A stretch of 64,000 nt of DNA, taken from assembly GCF_900186955.1 (NCBI RefSeq), contig NZ_LT906438.1, positions 1,364,001 through 1,428,000 on the forward strand, written 5' to 3'. A program made the position numbers and the translations under genes. Origin of the DNA: Bacillus pumilus (GTDB taxonomy: Bacteria; Bacillota; Bacilli; Bacillales; Bacillaceae). This document shows positions 53,797-62,907 of this stretch, in pieces. Every line of letters begins with the position of its first letter. The stretch's first letter is position 1. The notes below the pieces were generated by a model, which was not told the origin of the DNA, ran no database searches, and was given only the letters and a program-made list of their open reading frames with translations.

Positions 53797-55137
53797 GTGG
53801 CATTTGAATTTAAACTTCCGGACATCGGAGAAGGTATCCACGAAGGTGAGATCGTTAAGTGGTTTGTAAAACCAAACGACGAAATTAATGAAGATGACGT
53901 TTTAGCAGAGGTACAAAACGATAAAGCAGTTGTAGAAATTCCTTCACCTGTTAAAGGAAAAGTATTAGAATTAAAAGTTGAAGAGGGAACAGTTGCAACT
54001 GTAGGACAAACAATCATTACGTTTGATGCACCTGGTTACGAAAATCTTCAATTTAAAGGCAGCGAAGAAGAAGGCGAAGCAAAAACTGAAGCTCAAGTAC
54101 AAGGTACTGCTGAAGCTGGTAACGAGCCTGAGAAGAAAGAAGTGGCACAAGAAGAAGCGGCAGCAGCAACTGGTGCAGGTGCACAAGAGCAAGTAGATGC
54201 TGATCCAAACAAACGCGTTATCGCTATGCCATCTGTACGTAAATATGCTCGCGAAAAAGGCATTGAAATTTACAAAGTTGCAGGTTCTGGTAAAAACGGA
54301 CGTGTGTTAAAAGAAGATATCGACAGCTTCGTTAATGGTGGTTCTGCAGCTCAAGAAGCAGCACCTCAAGCAGCTGAAAGTGCGAAAGAAGAAGCAGCTC
54401 CTAAAGCGGCAGCAGCTCCAGTTCTTGAAGGGGAATTCCCAGAAACTCGCGAGAAAATGAGCGGAATCCGCAAAGCGATCGCGAAAGCAATGGTAAACTC
54501 TAAGCATACAGCTCCTCACGTAACATTAATGGATGAAGTTGATGTAACGAACCTTGTTGCACATCGTAAACAATTCAAACAAGTTGCAGCTGATCAAGGA
54601 ATCAAGTTAACTTACTTGCCTTACGTTGTAAAAGCTCTTACTTCTGCTTTGAAAAAGTACCCAGTACTTAACACTTCTATCGATGATAAAACAGATGAAG
54701 TTGTTCAAAAGCATTACTACAACATCGGAATTGCAGCTGATACTGAAAAAGGCCTGCTCGTTCCAGTTGTGAAAAATGCAGATCGCAAAGCTATTTTTGA
54801 AGTGTCTAACGAAATCAACGAGCTTGCAACAAAAGCACGTGATGGTAAATTGGCTCCAGCTGAAATGAAAGGTGCATCTTGCACAATCACAAACATCGGT
54901 TCTGCTGGTGGACAATGGTTTACTCCAGTCATCAACCACCCAGAAGTAGCGATCCTTGGTATTGGCCGTATCGCTGAAAAAGCGGTTGTTCGTGATGGCG
55001 AAATCGTTGCAGCTCCAGTCTTAGCTCTTTCCCTAAGCTTTGACCACCGTATGATCGACGGAGCTACTGCGCAAAATGCCCTTAACCACATCAAGCGTTT
55101 ATTGAATGATCCACAATTAATTTTAATGGAGGCGTAA
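53797..55137 (+). CDS. pdhC: Dihydrolipoamide acetyltransferase PdhC (E2)
   Basis: The 446-residue protein has one lipoyl domain (residues 2-76) with the lipoylated Lys in QNDKAVVEI. An Ala/Glu-rich linker follows, then the E1/E3-binding domain (about 138-175, [13 protein letters not shown]). A second Ala-rich linker leads to the acyltransferase core from about 210, with the catalytic His and Asp in [10 protein letters not shown]. It forms the 60-mer core of the complex. The start is GTG at 53797 after AGGAGG. Confidence 0.97.
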   Translation: MAFEFKLPDIGEGIHEGEIVKWFVKPNDEINEDDVLAEVQNDKAVVEIPSPVKGKVLELKVEEGTVATVGQTIITFDAPGYENLQFKGSEEEGEAKTEAQVQGTAEAGNEPEKKEVAQEEAAAATGAGAQEQVDADPNKRVIAMPSVRKYAREKGIEIYKVAGSGKNGRVLKEDIDSFVNGGSAAQEAAPQAAESAKEEAAPKAAAAPVLEGEFPETREKMSGIRKAIAKAMVNSKHTAPHVTLMDEVDVTNLVAHRKQFKQVAADQGIKLTYLPYVVKALTSALKKYPVLNTSIDDKTDEVVQKHYYNIGIAADTEKGLLVPVVKNADRKAIFEVSNEINELATKARDGKLAPAEMKGASCTITNIGSAGGQWFTPVINHPEVAILGIGRIAEKAVVRDGEIVAAPVLALSLSFDHRMIDGATAQNALNHIKRLLNDPQLILMEA

Positions 55138-55141
55138 TGTC

Positions 55142-56554
55142 ATGGTAGTAGGAGATTTCCCAATCGAAACAGATACTCTTGTCATCGGTGCAGGTCCTGG
55201 CGGATATGTAGCTGCTATTCGTGCTGCACAGCTTGGACAAAAAGTAACAATCGTTGAAAAAGGAACACTTGGCGGTGTATGTCTAAACGTTGGTTGTATT
55301 CCTTCAAAAGCATTAATCAATGCTGGCCATCGTTTCGAAAATGCTAAGCATTCTGAAGACATGGGTATCAAAGCTGAAAACGTAACAGTTGATTTCACAA
55401 AAGTTCAAGAGTGGAAAGCTTCTGTTGTAAACAAATTAACAGGTGGAGTTCAAGGTCTTCTTAAAGGAAATAAAGTAGACATCGTTAAAGGTGAAGCTTA
55501 TTTCGTAGACAGTAACTCTGTACGTGTAATGGATGAAAATTCAGCACAGACTTACACTTTCAAAAATGCAATTCTTGCAACTGGATCTCGTCCAATTGAA
55601 TTGCCTACTTTTAAATACACAGATCGCGTGATCAACTCAACTGGTGCTTTAGCGCTTAAAGAAGTACCTAAAAAGTTAGTTGTTATCGGTGGTGGATATA
55701 TCGGTACTGAGCTTGGTACTGCTTATGCAAACTTTGGAACAGAAGTTGTCATCCTTGAAGGTGGAGACGAAATCCTTCCAGGTTTCGAAAAGCAAATGAG
55801 CTCATTGGTTAAACGTAACCTGAAGAAAAAAGGAAACGTTGAAATCCATACAAACGCTCTTGCAAAAGGCGTTGAAGAAAAATCTGATGGTGTCACTGTT
55901 ACTTTCGAAGTAAAAGGTGAAGAAAAAACAGTTGATGCTGATTACGTACTTGTTACAGTTGGTCGTCGTCCAAACACAGATGAGCTTGGTCTTGAGCAAG
56001 TTGGTGTTGAATTGACTGACCGCGGAGTTGTCAAAACAGACAAACAATGCCGTACAAGCGTATCTAACATCTATGCAATTGGTGACATTGTTGATGGACC
56101 ACCACTTGCACACAAAGCTTCTTACGAAGGTAAAATTGCAGCTGAAGCAATCGCTGGAGAGCCAGCTGAAATTGATTACCTTGGTATTCCTGCTGTTGTA
56201 TTCTCTGAGCCAGAACTTGCAACTGTTGGATACACTGAAGCAGAAGCAAAAGAAGAAGGAATCGACATCGTTGCAGCGAAATTCCCATTCGCAGCAAACG
56301 GACGTGCACTTTCTCTTGACGCAACTGATGGCTTCATGAAGATGATCACTCGTAAAGAGGATGGTCTTGTGATTGGTGCACAAATCGCAGGTGTTGGCGC
56401 TTCTGATATGATTTCAGAGCTTAGCCTTGCAATCGAAGCTGGAGTGACTGCTGAAGATATCGCAATGACAATTCACGCTCACCCAACTTTAGGTGAAATT
56501 ACAATGGAAACGGCTGAAGTAGCAATTGGAAGCCCAATCCATATCGTAAAATAA
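55142..56554 (+). CDS. pdhD: Dihydrolipoamide dehydrogenase PdhD (E3)
   Basis: The 470-residue flavoprotein has the FAD-binding [10 protein letters not shown] near residue 15, the redox disulfide [14 protein letters not shown] near residue 43, the NAD site [12 protein letters not shown] near residue 180, and the C-terminal HAHPTLGE with the active-site His. It reoxidises lipoamide for the pyruvate complex. GGAGGCG near the end of pdhC serves as its ribosome binding site. It closes the operon. Confidence 0.97.
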   Translation: MVVGDFPIETDTLVIGAGPGGYVAAIRAAQLGQKVTIVEKGTLGGVCLNVGCIPSKALINAGHRFENAKHSEDMGIKAENVTVDFTKVQEWKASVVNKLTGGVQGLLKGNKVDIVKGEAYFVDSNSVRVMDENSAQTYTFKNAILATGSRPIELPTFKYTDRVINSTGALALKEVPKKLVVIGGGYIGTELGTAYANFGTEVVILEGGDEILPGFEKQMSSLVKRNLKKKGNVEIHTNALAKGVEEKSDGVTVTFEVKGEEKTVDADYVLVTVGRRPNTDELGLEQVGVELTDRGVVKTDKQCRTSVSNIYAIGDIVDGPPLAHKASYEGKIAAEAIAGEPAEIDYLGIPAVVFSEPELATVGYTEAEAKEEGIDIVAAKFPFAANGRALSLDATDGFMKMITRKEDGLVIGAQIAGVGASDMISELSLAIEAGVTAEDIAMTIHAHPTLGEITMETAEVAIGSPIHIVK

Positions 56555-56562
56555 TGAACCTA

Positions 56563-56596
56563 TAAAAACCCTCTCCAACAAGGAGAGGGTTTTTTG
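56563..56596 (+). terminator. Terminator of pdhABCD
   Basis: AACCCTCTCC pairs perfectly with GGAGAGGGTT around four bases and is followed by six T. Confidence 0.93.
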
Positions 56597-56609
56597 AGTG
56601 CTGCATGAG

Positions 56610-56640
56610 AAAAACCCCTCATTTCATGAGGGGCTTTTTC
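56610..56640. terminator. Second terminator, serving slp
   Basis: CCCCTCAT pairs with ATGAGGGG, with A before and T after, so it works on both strands and lies just after slp. Confidence 0.85.
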
Positions 56641-56670
56641 ATATGGATATATAAGTGCAAGGTGAAGCCA

Positions 56671-57060
56671 TTAATTTGTATTCACGCGGTCTAAGGCGTG
56701 GCATAAAGGCGATAAAATATCCTCTTTGCTGCTGACATTTCCTTCAACCTTCACAATGACTTTTTCATTATTTACAAGTAAAATAGCCGGTAATTCGTCT
56801 ACTTCATTTTTCCAGCCTTTACGATCTTCTTTCACAATCATCTTTGACATTTCCTTCGGGTATTCATTCTTTAAATCGAGGACTGCATCATAATAAGGAC
56901 TTTCTTTATCGAGATTTTCTGCATCTGTAAAAAAGAGAATTCTTGGTTTTTGAATATGACTGACTTGGTCTGTCTGATTCGGTATGATATACGCAAATGA
57001 GCATGAACTAAGTACAAAGAGCATGGGGAATATAATGAGAAGTGTCCTCATAAAATTCAA
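56671..57060 (-). CDS. slp: Small lipoprotein Slp
   Basis: The most likely start is the TTG at 57060, five bases after GAGGTGA; the GTG at 57069 lies in the ribosome binding site. About 129 residues result. The signal peptide ends in the lipobox VLSSC, so the product is a membrane-anchored lipoprotein. The mature part (about 110 residues) contains ILFFTDAENL and the thioredoxin-like ELPAILLVNNEKVIVKVEG, but no CxxC. It corresponds to B. subtilis slp, between pdhD and sr1. The function is unknown. Confidence 0.85.
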   Translation of the reverse strand: MNFMRTLLIIFPMLFVLSSCSFAYIIPNQTDQVSHIQKPRILFFTDAENLDKESPYYDAVLDLKNEYPKEMSKMIVKEDRKGWKNEVDELPAILLVNNEKVIVKVEGNVSSKEDILSPLCHALDRVNTN

Positions 57061-57261
57061 TCTATTCACCTCAAAATCCTTTGGGGTTGTCCCAACATTT
57101 TTAGGAGCTGGTTACCTGTTAGTCACTCTAGTGTATCATGTCCTTTTTGACAATTTTCGATTGTTACTCAATTGTTACAGAATTGATATGAAGCAAAATA
57201 CAATTGAAACGTTCTCTCAATATGATGAGAAAATAGCATATATTCATAAAAAATAATTAAA

Positions 57262-57272
57262 TGTGTCATACA
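57262..57272 (+). promoter_or_regulatory. CcpN operator I of sr1
   Basis: TGTGTCATACA is a perfect match to the CcpN operator consensus TRTGHYATAYW as I recall it. It lies just upstream of the -35 of the sr1 promoter. Confidence 0.75.
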
Positions 57273-57280
57273 ATTAACCG

Positions 57281-57309
57281 TTGACAACTTAAATGTGACA
57301 TCATATTAT
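57281..57309 (+). promoter_or_regulatory. sr1 promoter
   Basis: TTGACA at 57281-57286 and TATTAT at 57304-57309 with 17 bases between fit SigA well. Start expected near 57316. A cre-like stretch, AAACGCTTTCAAA (57328-57340), follows with two mismatches to the cre consensus, consistent with the minor CcpA control reported for SR1. Confidence 0.8.
57294..57304 (+). promoter_or_regulatory. CcpN operator II of sr1
   Basis: TGTGACATCAT has one mismatch to the CcpN consensus and runs up to the -10. With operator I it brackets the promoter, as in B. subtilis. Confidence 0.65.
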
Positions 57310-57315
57310 AGAAGT

Positions 57316-57530
57316 GTGAAATAAATTAAACGCTTTCAAATATTGAATGAAGAAAAGGGGAATGTACGTGGGTACAATTATTTGTCAAGATTGCAATGAG
57401 ACCATTGATCAATTTGAAAATGAAAAAGTGACAACACTATACGGAACGTGTGGTCACTGTCATTGCTGTGATGAAGCCTCTGAATAAATAAAAAAGCATG
57501 CAGCTCCATTTGGGGCTGCATGTTTCTTTT
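57316..57530 (+). ncRNA. sr1: Dual-function small RNA SR1
   Basis: The transcript of about 215 nt runs from the CcpN-flanked promoter to the terminator shared with speA. It lies between slp and speA, the position of SR1 in B. subtilis (205 nt). SR1 pairs with ahrC mRNA and blocks its translation, affecting arginine catabolism, and it also encodes the peptide SR1P. The peptide frame is conserved here, which confirms the identity. The pairing regions were not checked in detail. Confidence 0.87.
57368..57487 (+). CDS. sr1P: SR1P peptide encoded by SR1
   Basis: A GTG start six bases after AAGGGGA gives 39 residues, exactly the B. subtilis length. The sequence has the conserved first part GTIICQDCNETI and VTTLYGTCG, then HCHCCDEASE; the Cys pairs suggest zinc binding. 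SR1P binds glyceraldehyde-3-phosphate dehydrogenase GapA and promotes its interaction with RNase J1, whose gene is also in this window. An in-frame ATG two codons earlier is too close to the ribosome binding site. Confidence 0.9.
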   Translation: MGTIICQDCNETIDQFENEKVTTLYGTCGHCHCCDEASE

Positions 57531-57531
57531 T
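57490..57531. terminator. Bidirectional terminator of sr1 and speA
   Basis: CATGCAGCTCC pairs with GGGGCTGCATG (one wobble) around a four-base loop, flanked by A and T tracts. Confidence 0.9.
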
Positions 57532-59003
57532 TATAAAATTGCTTTCTGCTCTTTAATCACGCGGATCATTTCTAGCGTTGAATCTTCTGGTCCTTGGACA
57601 GGGAGACCAATTTCAATGTTTTTAAAGATATAGGAGATATTTTCTTCTGTGATAATCTCTCCTGGTATAAAAATAGGTATGCCTGGCGGGTACACCATGA
57701 CAAACTCTGCGATGATGCGGCCAGCTGCTTCTTTTAACGGAACCACTTCAGTTGTGGAGTAAAAGGCATCACGCGGCGTCATGGCAAGCGATGGAATCTC
57801 AGGCAGCAGTACTTCTGTTACCGGTTGTGTGCCGCTCTCACTTGTAGAGGTTGCGGCAATGTCTTTCATAGCCGTTATAAGCGTATCGATTGTTTCATCA
57901 GTATCACCAGGGGTCACAATACATAAAATGTTGTAAAGGTCAGAAAGCTCCACTTCAATCCGGTAGCTTTCTCTCAACCATTTTTCGACATCATGGCCAT
58001 TGAGGCCAAGGTCTTTAATTGAAATAATTAATTTTGTTGGATCGTAATCATACGTAGAAGCTGAACTGAGTATTTCCTTGCCAATACACGTAATGCCATC
58101 AATTTGATTCAAACGGTTTCTCGCTGATTCAGCTAAACGGATGGCTTCATCTGCTAGCGCCTTTCCTTCAGTGGCTAATCGCTTTCGAGCGACATCAAGT
58201 GACGCCAAGAGCAAGTAAGAAGTAGACGTTGTTGTCAGCATGCTCAAAATCGATTGCACGCGATCTTTTGAGATAAGCCCTTCCTTCATATTTAAAATAG
58301 AGCTTTGGGTCAGGGAACCGCCGAGTTTGTGGACACTTGTTGCTGCCATGTCGGCACCTGCCTGCATGGCAGATAGCGGGAGCTTATCGTGAAAATGAAT
58401 ATGCACGCCGTGTGCTTCATCGACAAGGACAGGCACATGAAATGAATGGGCAATGTCTACAATCGATTTTAAGTCTGCTGAAACGCCAAAATACGTCGGA
58501 TTAATCACAAGCAGACCTTTTGCATCTGGGTGCTCCGTGAGTGCCTTTTTCGCTGATTCTGGTGTAATGCCGTGAGAGATGCCAAGCTCTTTGTCTATTT
58601 CTGGATGAATAAAAACAGGAACTGCGCCAGAAAATACAATCGCGGACATAATCGATTTATGGACGTTACGCGGAACGATGATTTTATCCCCAGGTCCGCA
58701 TACGGTCATCACCATTGTCATGATGGCGCCGCTTGTTCCTTGAATACAGAAAAACGTATGGTCAGCACCGAAGGCTTCAGCAGCTAAATCTTGTGCTTCT
58801 TTTATCATTCCTCGAGGTGAGTGTAAATCATCGAGAGGTTCTATATTAATGAGATCAATGCTTAGTGCATTGTCGCCAATGAATGCTCTAAATTCAGGGT
58901 CCATTCCGGCTCCTTTTTTATGGCCAGGAATGTGAAATTGAACTGGATTGGTTGCTGCGTGTTTTTTTAGTCCAGTGTATAAGGGTGTATCATGTTGTGA
59001 CAA
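57531..59003 (-). CDS. speA: Arginine decarboxylase SpeA
   Basis: The TTG at 59003 behind AGGTGGG gives 490 residues, the B. subtilis SpeA length; the frame is open 62 codons further but this adds a poorly conserved stretch. It is a fold-type I PLP enzyme of the Orn/Lys/Arg family: the PLP Lys is in TSVHKLGGSLTQ, and the cofactor-binding Asp and His are in LVDEAHGVH. It makes agmatine, the first step of polyamine synthesis. Its place next to SR1, which affects arginine use, is conserved. Confidence 0.95.
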   Translation of the reverse strand: MSQHDTPLYTGLKKHAATNPVQFHIPGHKKGAGMDPEFRAFIGDNALSIDLINIEPLDDLHSPRGMIKEAQDLAAEAFGADHTFFCIQGTSGAIMTMVMTVCGPGDKIIVPRNVHKSIMSAIVFSGAVPVFIHPEIDKELGISHGITPESAKKALTEHPDAKGLLVINPTYFGVSADLKSIVDIAHSFHVPVLVDEAHGVHIHFHDKLPLSAMQAGADMAATSVHKLGGSLTQSSILNMKEGLISKDRVQSILSMLTTTSTSYLLLASLDVARKRLATEGKALADEAIRLAESARNRLNQIDGITCIGKEILSSASTYDYDPTKLIISIKDLGLNGHDVEKWLRESYRIEVELSDLYNILCIVTPGDTDETIDTLITAMKDIAATSTSESGTQPVTEVLLPEIPSLAMTPRDAFYSTTEVVPLKEAAGRIIAEFVMVYPPGIPIFIPGEIITEENISYIFKNIEIGLPVQGPEDSTLEMIRVIKEQKAIL

Positions 59004-59193
59004 TTGCTTTCCCACCTTCATCGAAATACCTGCTATTATTGTGCCAATAACGACAGATTTCATTGCATAAAACAAAAGAATTATATTATGAACTGATCGG
59101 AATGTAAAGCATAAAATCAATCGGTTTCTGATCGAACAGATGCTATAATAAAAGTTCAAATAAGAAATGAGTGTTAAAGTGAGGGACAAGTAA

Positions 59194-59463
59194 ATGGAAT
59201 ATCAATATCCAATGGACGTCGACTGGACGACAGAGGAAAAGATTGCGGTTATTTCGTTTTTTCAAGCTGTTGAAAAAGCCTATGAAAAAGGAATAGCGAA
59301 GCAGGAGTTATTAGATACTTATAAACGCTTTAAAGAGATTGTGCCATCAAAAGCAGAAGAAAAGACGCATTGTGCAGCGTTTGAAAAGGAAAGCGGGTAT
59401 TCTCCTTATCGTACAGTGAAAACGGCAAGAGAGGCAGTAGAGTCCGCCATTATACGTATGTAA
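59194..59463 (+). CDS. yktA: YktA, UPF0223 protein
   Basis: The 89-residue protein matches UPF0223 (B. subtilis YktA 88 residues). It has PMDVDWTTEEKIAVISFFQAVEKAYE, KRFKEIVPSKAEEK and SGYSPYRTVKTA. It is soluble and helical; its function is unknown. GAGGGACAAGTAA precedes the ATG. It is divergent from speA and ends at a terminator shared with yktB. Confidence 0.9.
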   Translation: MEYQYPMDVDWTTEEKIAVISFFQAVEKAYEKGIAKQELLDTYKRFKEIVPSKAEEKTHCAAFEKESGYSPYRTVKTAREAVESAIIRM

Positions 59464-59496
59464 GAAAAAACGAGCCTAGATGGGCTCGTTTTTTTA
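59464..59496. terminator. Bidirectional terminator between yktA and yktB
   Basis: AAAAAACGAGCC pairs with GGCTCGTTTTTT around six bases. Confidence 0.9.
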
Positions 59497-60129
59497 TACA
59501 GATTGTTTTTGTGTAAAGCGGTATAGATAAGTCAACGTGCGGAAGGCATCTTCGATTTTTGATAAAAATTCTTCATTATTCATTTGAACGACTTCTTCTC
59601 TAGGCAACTGAATGCCGCAAAGGAGCTCGGCTTTTTTCACCGTTTGGACACGCTCAAACAGCGTTTTCAACTGTTCTGCATCGAGCTCGCTGTGACGCAT
59701 GACATCTGGTTTCATATGATCTTTAGACCAAACAAAATCTTGTGGTATTTTCTTCTGAATGGTGTCTAGTTCTTTTTCAAATAGCTGACCATATTCGCCT
59801 TTCACAGGAGATTCATAAATAAGAGCAAACCATACAAAGACATGTGTTTTCCAAAGCCCAATTTGAAAATGAGGGAGTTTTTTATACCCACGCTTGCTGT
59901 TTGCAAAAGCAACCCACGTATCATTTGGCGGATTGACTGATCTTCTAGCATGCTTTGCGACGTGTACAAACATTTCGTCTCCTGTAATAGAAGAAAGAAG
60001 TGGTGCAAAGTGTTCACCAAGCGCCTCAAGCTTTGGACGGACTCTTTCTTTTAATACGACCATTCGTTCATCTAAACCGTCAACTGTAAATGTCTCAAAA
60101 TCTTCATCTCTAAAACGCATTTCACTCAT
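59494..60129 (-). CDS. yktB: YktB, UPF0637 protein
   Basis: The 211-residue protein belongs to UPF0637 (B. subtilis YktB 212 residues). Recognisable stretches are [26 protein letters not shown] near the start, [38 protein letters not shown] in the middle, and [18 protein letters not shown] at the end. It is cytoplasmic and of unknown function. GGAGGCAT lies before the ATG. Confidence 0.9.
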   Translation of the reverse strand: MSEMRFRDEDFETFTVDGLDERMVVLKERVRPKLEALGEHFAPLLSSITGDEMFVHVAKHARRSVNPPNDTWVAFANSKRGYKKLPHFQIGLWKTHVFVWFALIYESPVKGEYGQLFEKELDTIQKKIPQDFVWSKDHMKPDVMRHSELDAEQLKTLFERVQTVKKAELLCGIQLPREEVVQMNNEEFLSKIEDAFRTLTYLYRFTQKQSV

Positions 60130-60417
60130 ATTATGCCTCCTGTATTCTTTCGCTGATCATATTTTATCATAGCTTGGGTTAAGCTCAAAAAAAGATGCAC
60201 CGTCGGATCAAAGATTGTAGAGGAAGAAGGGCAGCGTTTAAAAACAACGATTTTGTGGTACATAACAAATAGGTAAAAACACAATTTTCAGAATGTCGTT
60301 GCGGTTATGCGATCGCTTCATACGATATAAGCAAGAACCAATTCTCTTATCGATTGAATTTTTTATCAATGAAAACTGACAAGGAATGAATCATTCTCTG
60401 GAAGGGGCGTTGACCAA

Positions 60418-60606
60418 ATGAAGCAAATCGTGAAGCAGGGGTATAGACAGGAGAAGAAGAATCGCATCGCTGTGTGGAGATTAGAGGTGGACTATGAGCT
60501 TTCTACGCTTCATGAAGCCATCGAGCAAAAAGATGACATCCAAATCGAACGCAGCAAACGAAAGCTTGAGCGCCTAAGAAAAGAATGGGAGCAGCTTAAA
60601 GGGTAA
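60418..60606 (+). CDS. ykzI: YkzI, small charged protein
   Basis: The 62-residue protein is almost all helix with alternating Lys, Arg and Glu (KKNRIAVWRLEVDYELSTLHEAI and SKRKLERLRKEWEQLKG). It is like B. subtilis YkzI in size and position between yktB and suhB. GGAAGGGGCG precedes the ATG. The 288 bases upstream (60130-60417) contain no gene; a GTTTAA near 60236 could belong to a SigB promoter, but the partner element is a poor match. Confidence 0.8.
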   Translation: MKQIVKQGYRQEKKNRIAVWRLEVDYELSTLHEAIEQKDDIQIERSKRKLERLRKEWEQLKG

Positions 60607-60618
60607 AACAAGGTGAGG

Positions 60619-60651
60619 TAAAAACGAACCAATTCATCGGTTCGTTTTTGT
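60619..60651 (+). terminator. Terminator of ykzI
   Basis: AAAAACGAACC pairs with GGTTCGTTTTT around eight bases, a perfect eleven-base stem with T tail. Confidence 0.92.
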
Positions 60652-60739
60652 ATGAAGCTGCTTTTTTCTTGCTTTTACGCACATAATATCAGTATGCTAT
60701 TACAAATAGGTATTACATAGAAAAGAGGTTTACAGTCTG

Positions 60740-61546
60740 ATGACAAACTGGGTGGAAATTGACCGTCTTGCAAAGCTTTGGGTAAAAGAAGCAGGAAGCC
60801 GTATTAAAGCATCCATGCAGGAAGGTCTATCAATTGAAACAAAATCAAATCCAAATGATCTTGTCACAAATATCGATAAAGAAACAGAACGTTTTTTCAT
60901 TGAAAAGATACAATCGACATTTTCAGATCATCATATTTTAGGTGAAGAGGGACAAGGGGAAGAGGTGACCTCACTTGATGGGATCGTGTGGATCATTGAT
61001 CCAATCGATGGCACAATGAACTTTGTCCATCAAAAACGCAACTTTGCCATTTCAATCGGGATATTTGAAAATGGCATAGGGAAAATCGGTCTCATATATG
61101 ACGTCATTCATGACGAGCTTTACCATGCGGTCAAAGGAGAAGGGGCTTATATAAATGATACCCTGCTTCCGCCATTAAAAGATGTAGCGATTGAAAAAGC
61201 CATTGTCGGCATTAACCCGACCTGGGCGATCGAAAGCCCTTATTTTGATGCTAAACCGTTTGCCCGCCTTGTGCGTGATGTGAGAGGGACGAGAACGATT
61301 GGATCAGCTGCCCTTGAGCTCGCTTATATCGCAAGCGGCAGAAGTGACGCATACGTCACGTTAAGGCTTGCGCCGTGGGATTATGCAGCGGGCTGCGTAC
61401 TGCTTGATGAAGTAGGGGCAGTCTACTCAAATATACACGGAGAACGCCTAACGTTTCTAGACAAAAACAGTATCGTCGCCGGAAATCGATCCGTTTGTGA
61501 AAAAATCTTGCACGATTACATAAAAGGCAGTGGAAATAAAAAATAA
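60740..61546 (+). CDS. suhB: Inositol-1-monophosphatase SuhB (YktC)
   Basis: The 268-residue protein has the two metal-binding signatures of the family: EEG near residue 73 followed by WIIDPIDGTMNFVHQ near residue 88, and WDYAAGCVLLDEVGAVYS near residue 213. It hydrolyses inositol-1-phosphate and related compounds in the cytoplasm using magnesium. AAAAGAGGTTT lies upstream of the ATG. Length and position match B. subtilis yktC (suhB). Confidence 0.93.
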   Translation: MTNWVEIDRLAKLWVKEAGSRIKASMQEGLSIETKSNPNDLVTNIDKETERFFIEKIQSTFSDHHILGEEGQGEEVTSLDGIVWIIDPIDGTMNFVHQKRNFAISIGIFENGIGKIGLIYDVIHDELYHAVKGEGAYINDTLLPPLKDVAIEKAIVGINPTWAIESPYFDAKPFARLVRDVRGTRTIGSAALELAYIASGRSDAYVTLRLAPWDYAAGCVLLDEVGAVYSNIHGERLTFLDKNSIVAGNRSVCEKILHDYIKGSGNKK

Positions 61547-61588
61547 ACCAAATCACTTCATGAGAATGAAGTGATTTGGTTTATTTGA
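61544..61588 (+). terminator. Terminator of suhB
   Basis: AAACCAAATCACTTCA pairs perfectly with TGAAGTGATTTGGTTT around six bases, a sixteen-base stem followed by TATTTG. Confidence 0.82.
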
Positions 61589-61661
61589 TGAAACTTTTTA
61601 ATGAAGCACAACTGGCTATCGATATGAAAAAGCCAGATGATCATTCTTTATTGGCTGAAAT

Positions 61662-61700
61662 AAAAAAACCCCCATCTGGGCGATCCAGATGGGGGTTTTC
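61662..61700. terminator. Terminator of the secreted repeat protein gene
   Basis: CCCCCATCTGG (61669-61679) pairs with CCAGATGGGGG (61685-61695) around five bases, with A and T runs on the two sides. Confidence 0.92.
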
Positions 61701-61704
61701 GAGC

Positions 61705-62340
61705 TTAGCTTAATTTTTCTTTAGCAATTTGAATTGCATCATAGACCGATTTTAATTGCTCTTGAGGAATTTTCTTCAGCATTTGGTTGAAAACAAGTAA
61801 TTCAGTAGAGCTGAATCCAATACCTTTTGCGATTTTTGAATCAATGACAACATTACCTTTTTTGTCTAAAACAAGTGCATCACCAGCAAGATCAGCAATT
61901 CTGATCACTGATTTCAACAGCTTTTCAAATTTAGCTGCTTCTTCTTTTGTAAGACCAAGTTCAACAGCTTTCGCTGCATCAAAAACCAATTTTCCTTTTT
62001 CGTTTTTAGTGATGCTTTCACTGAAAACGATTGTCAGAACAGCTGCGCGATCTAAGAATTTCTCAGCAGTCGCCGCTTCTTCTTCAGTTAGTCCGAGCTC
62101 AACAGCTTTTTTCACATCAAATGTGTAGTTGTTGTCTTCCTCAACAAATGAGTTGATGAGAATGTTGATGACACGCTCGTTTTTCTCCAATAATTCTTTA
62201 ATGACTTGCTGCTGCTCGAAAGGAATCCCTTTGAAAGTTGCAGCGCTTGCTTGCCCAGGAGCTACTGTTGTGAAAGTAAGAATAATAGCTAAAGCGAAAA
62301 ATACAACAGAGCTGAGCGATTTGCTCAAAATCTTCTTCAT
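61705..62340 (-). CDS. Secreted protein with three internal repeats, unknown
   Basis: Start chosen at the ATG at 62340, which gives a standard signal peptide (MKKILSKSLSSVVFFALAII, cleavage probably after ASA at residue 33). The 211-residue precursor yields a mature protein of about 178 residues with three repeats of about 46 residues, at about 75-110, 121-156 and 167-190. The first two share KAVELGLTxEEAA and the third is more divergent (KIAKGIGFSSTE). No Cys is present. The tight terminator and good start suggest a real, expressed gene. It has no equivalent at this place in B. subtilis as far as I know, and I do not recognise the family. Confidence 0.75.
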   Translation of the reverse strand: MKKILSKSLSSVVFFALAIILTFTTVAPGQASAATFKGIPFEQQQVIKELLEKNERVINILINSFVEEDNNYTFDVKKAVELGLTEEEAATAEKFLDRAAVLTIVFSESITKNEKGKLVFDAAKAVELGLTKEEAAKFEKLLKSVIRIADLAGDALVLDKKGNVVIDSKIAKGIGFSSTELLVFNQMLKKIPQEQLKSVYDAIQIAKEKLS

Positions 62341-62569
62341 GCTTCTTTTCTCTCCCTTTTCTGTTAAATTTTGTTGCAAGAACAGCATACCATGAGAAAG
62401 TTTGTGGAAGAATAGGAAAATTGTAACTTTGTGTTTGATTTTGGAGAACTATAAACGTTATTGTCGAAAAATGGAGAGGTTCAGATGGCTTACTTTTGCC
62501 AAGCCTAAATGATATGTTCTGTCTTTATACACGACCTTTCATAGGTGGTTGGTCTTGTTTTTACCCAAA

Positions 62570-62607
62570 ATAAAAGCCTTCTACATATAGAATGTAAAAG
62601 GCTTTTG
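62570..62607 (-). terminator. Terminator of ylaF
   Basis: AAAAGCCTT (62572-62580) pairs with AAGGCTTTT (62598-62606), with an inner CTACAT/ATGTA stem, and is followed on the minus strand by ATTTTGG. The interval 62341-62569 between this and the secreted protein gene shows nothing further. Confidence 0.7.
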
Positions 62608-62614
62608 AGAAATT

Positions 62615-62794
62615 TTATGATTGCACGTTTAATTTTCTTTTTAATGTAAATCCTGTACCCATGAAAATCATGGCAAACACAATACTTAAACAAATACCCA
62701 GCACGTTTTTTTCTGCAAGAGTTACCCCAATAAACGCCATACTGACAACCGCAAGTAATGCACATAATAATAGAAGCCATTTGATTTGTTTCAT
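62615..62794 (-). CDS. ylaF: YlaF, small membrane protein
   Basis: A minus-strand frame starting at the ATG at 62794 after GGGATGGGG encodes 59 residues with two membrane helices (about 4-22 and 27-46) and a short basic tail (KRKLNVQS). B. subtilis YlaF (62 residues, DUF5325-like) has this size and lies divergent from typA, as here. The function is unknown. The overlapping longer frame on this strand is in another register and is not coding. Confidence 0.8.
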   Translation of the reverse strand: MKQIKWLLLLCALLAVVSMAFIGVTLAEKNVLGICLSIVFAMIFMGTGFTLKRKLNVQS

Positions 62795-62907
62795 TTGTCC
62801 CCATCCCTTTTTTTAGAGTTAATATAAGTTTACAGAAAAACGATCGGCATTTAAAGGGGATTGTGATATAATATGAAAGTTATCTAATTATTTTAGGAGA
62901 TGAAAAT

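Noticed and set aside
55802..56383. 193-codon minus-strand frame opposite pdhD
   Set aside because: It lies wholly inside pdhD, has an odd composition (many Cys, Phe, Asn), no ribosome binding site and no known family; it is a by-product of biased codon use in a highly expressed gene.
60230..60270. SigB promoter upstream of ykzI
   Set aside because: GTTTAA is present, but the -10 partner is GGTACA at a 15-base spacing, outside the usual pattern.
62505..62804. 99-codon minus-strand frame over ylaF
   Set aside because: It is a different register from ylaF, runs through the ylaF terminator and has no conserved pattern; the 59-codon ylaF frame explains the region.
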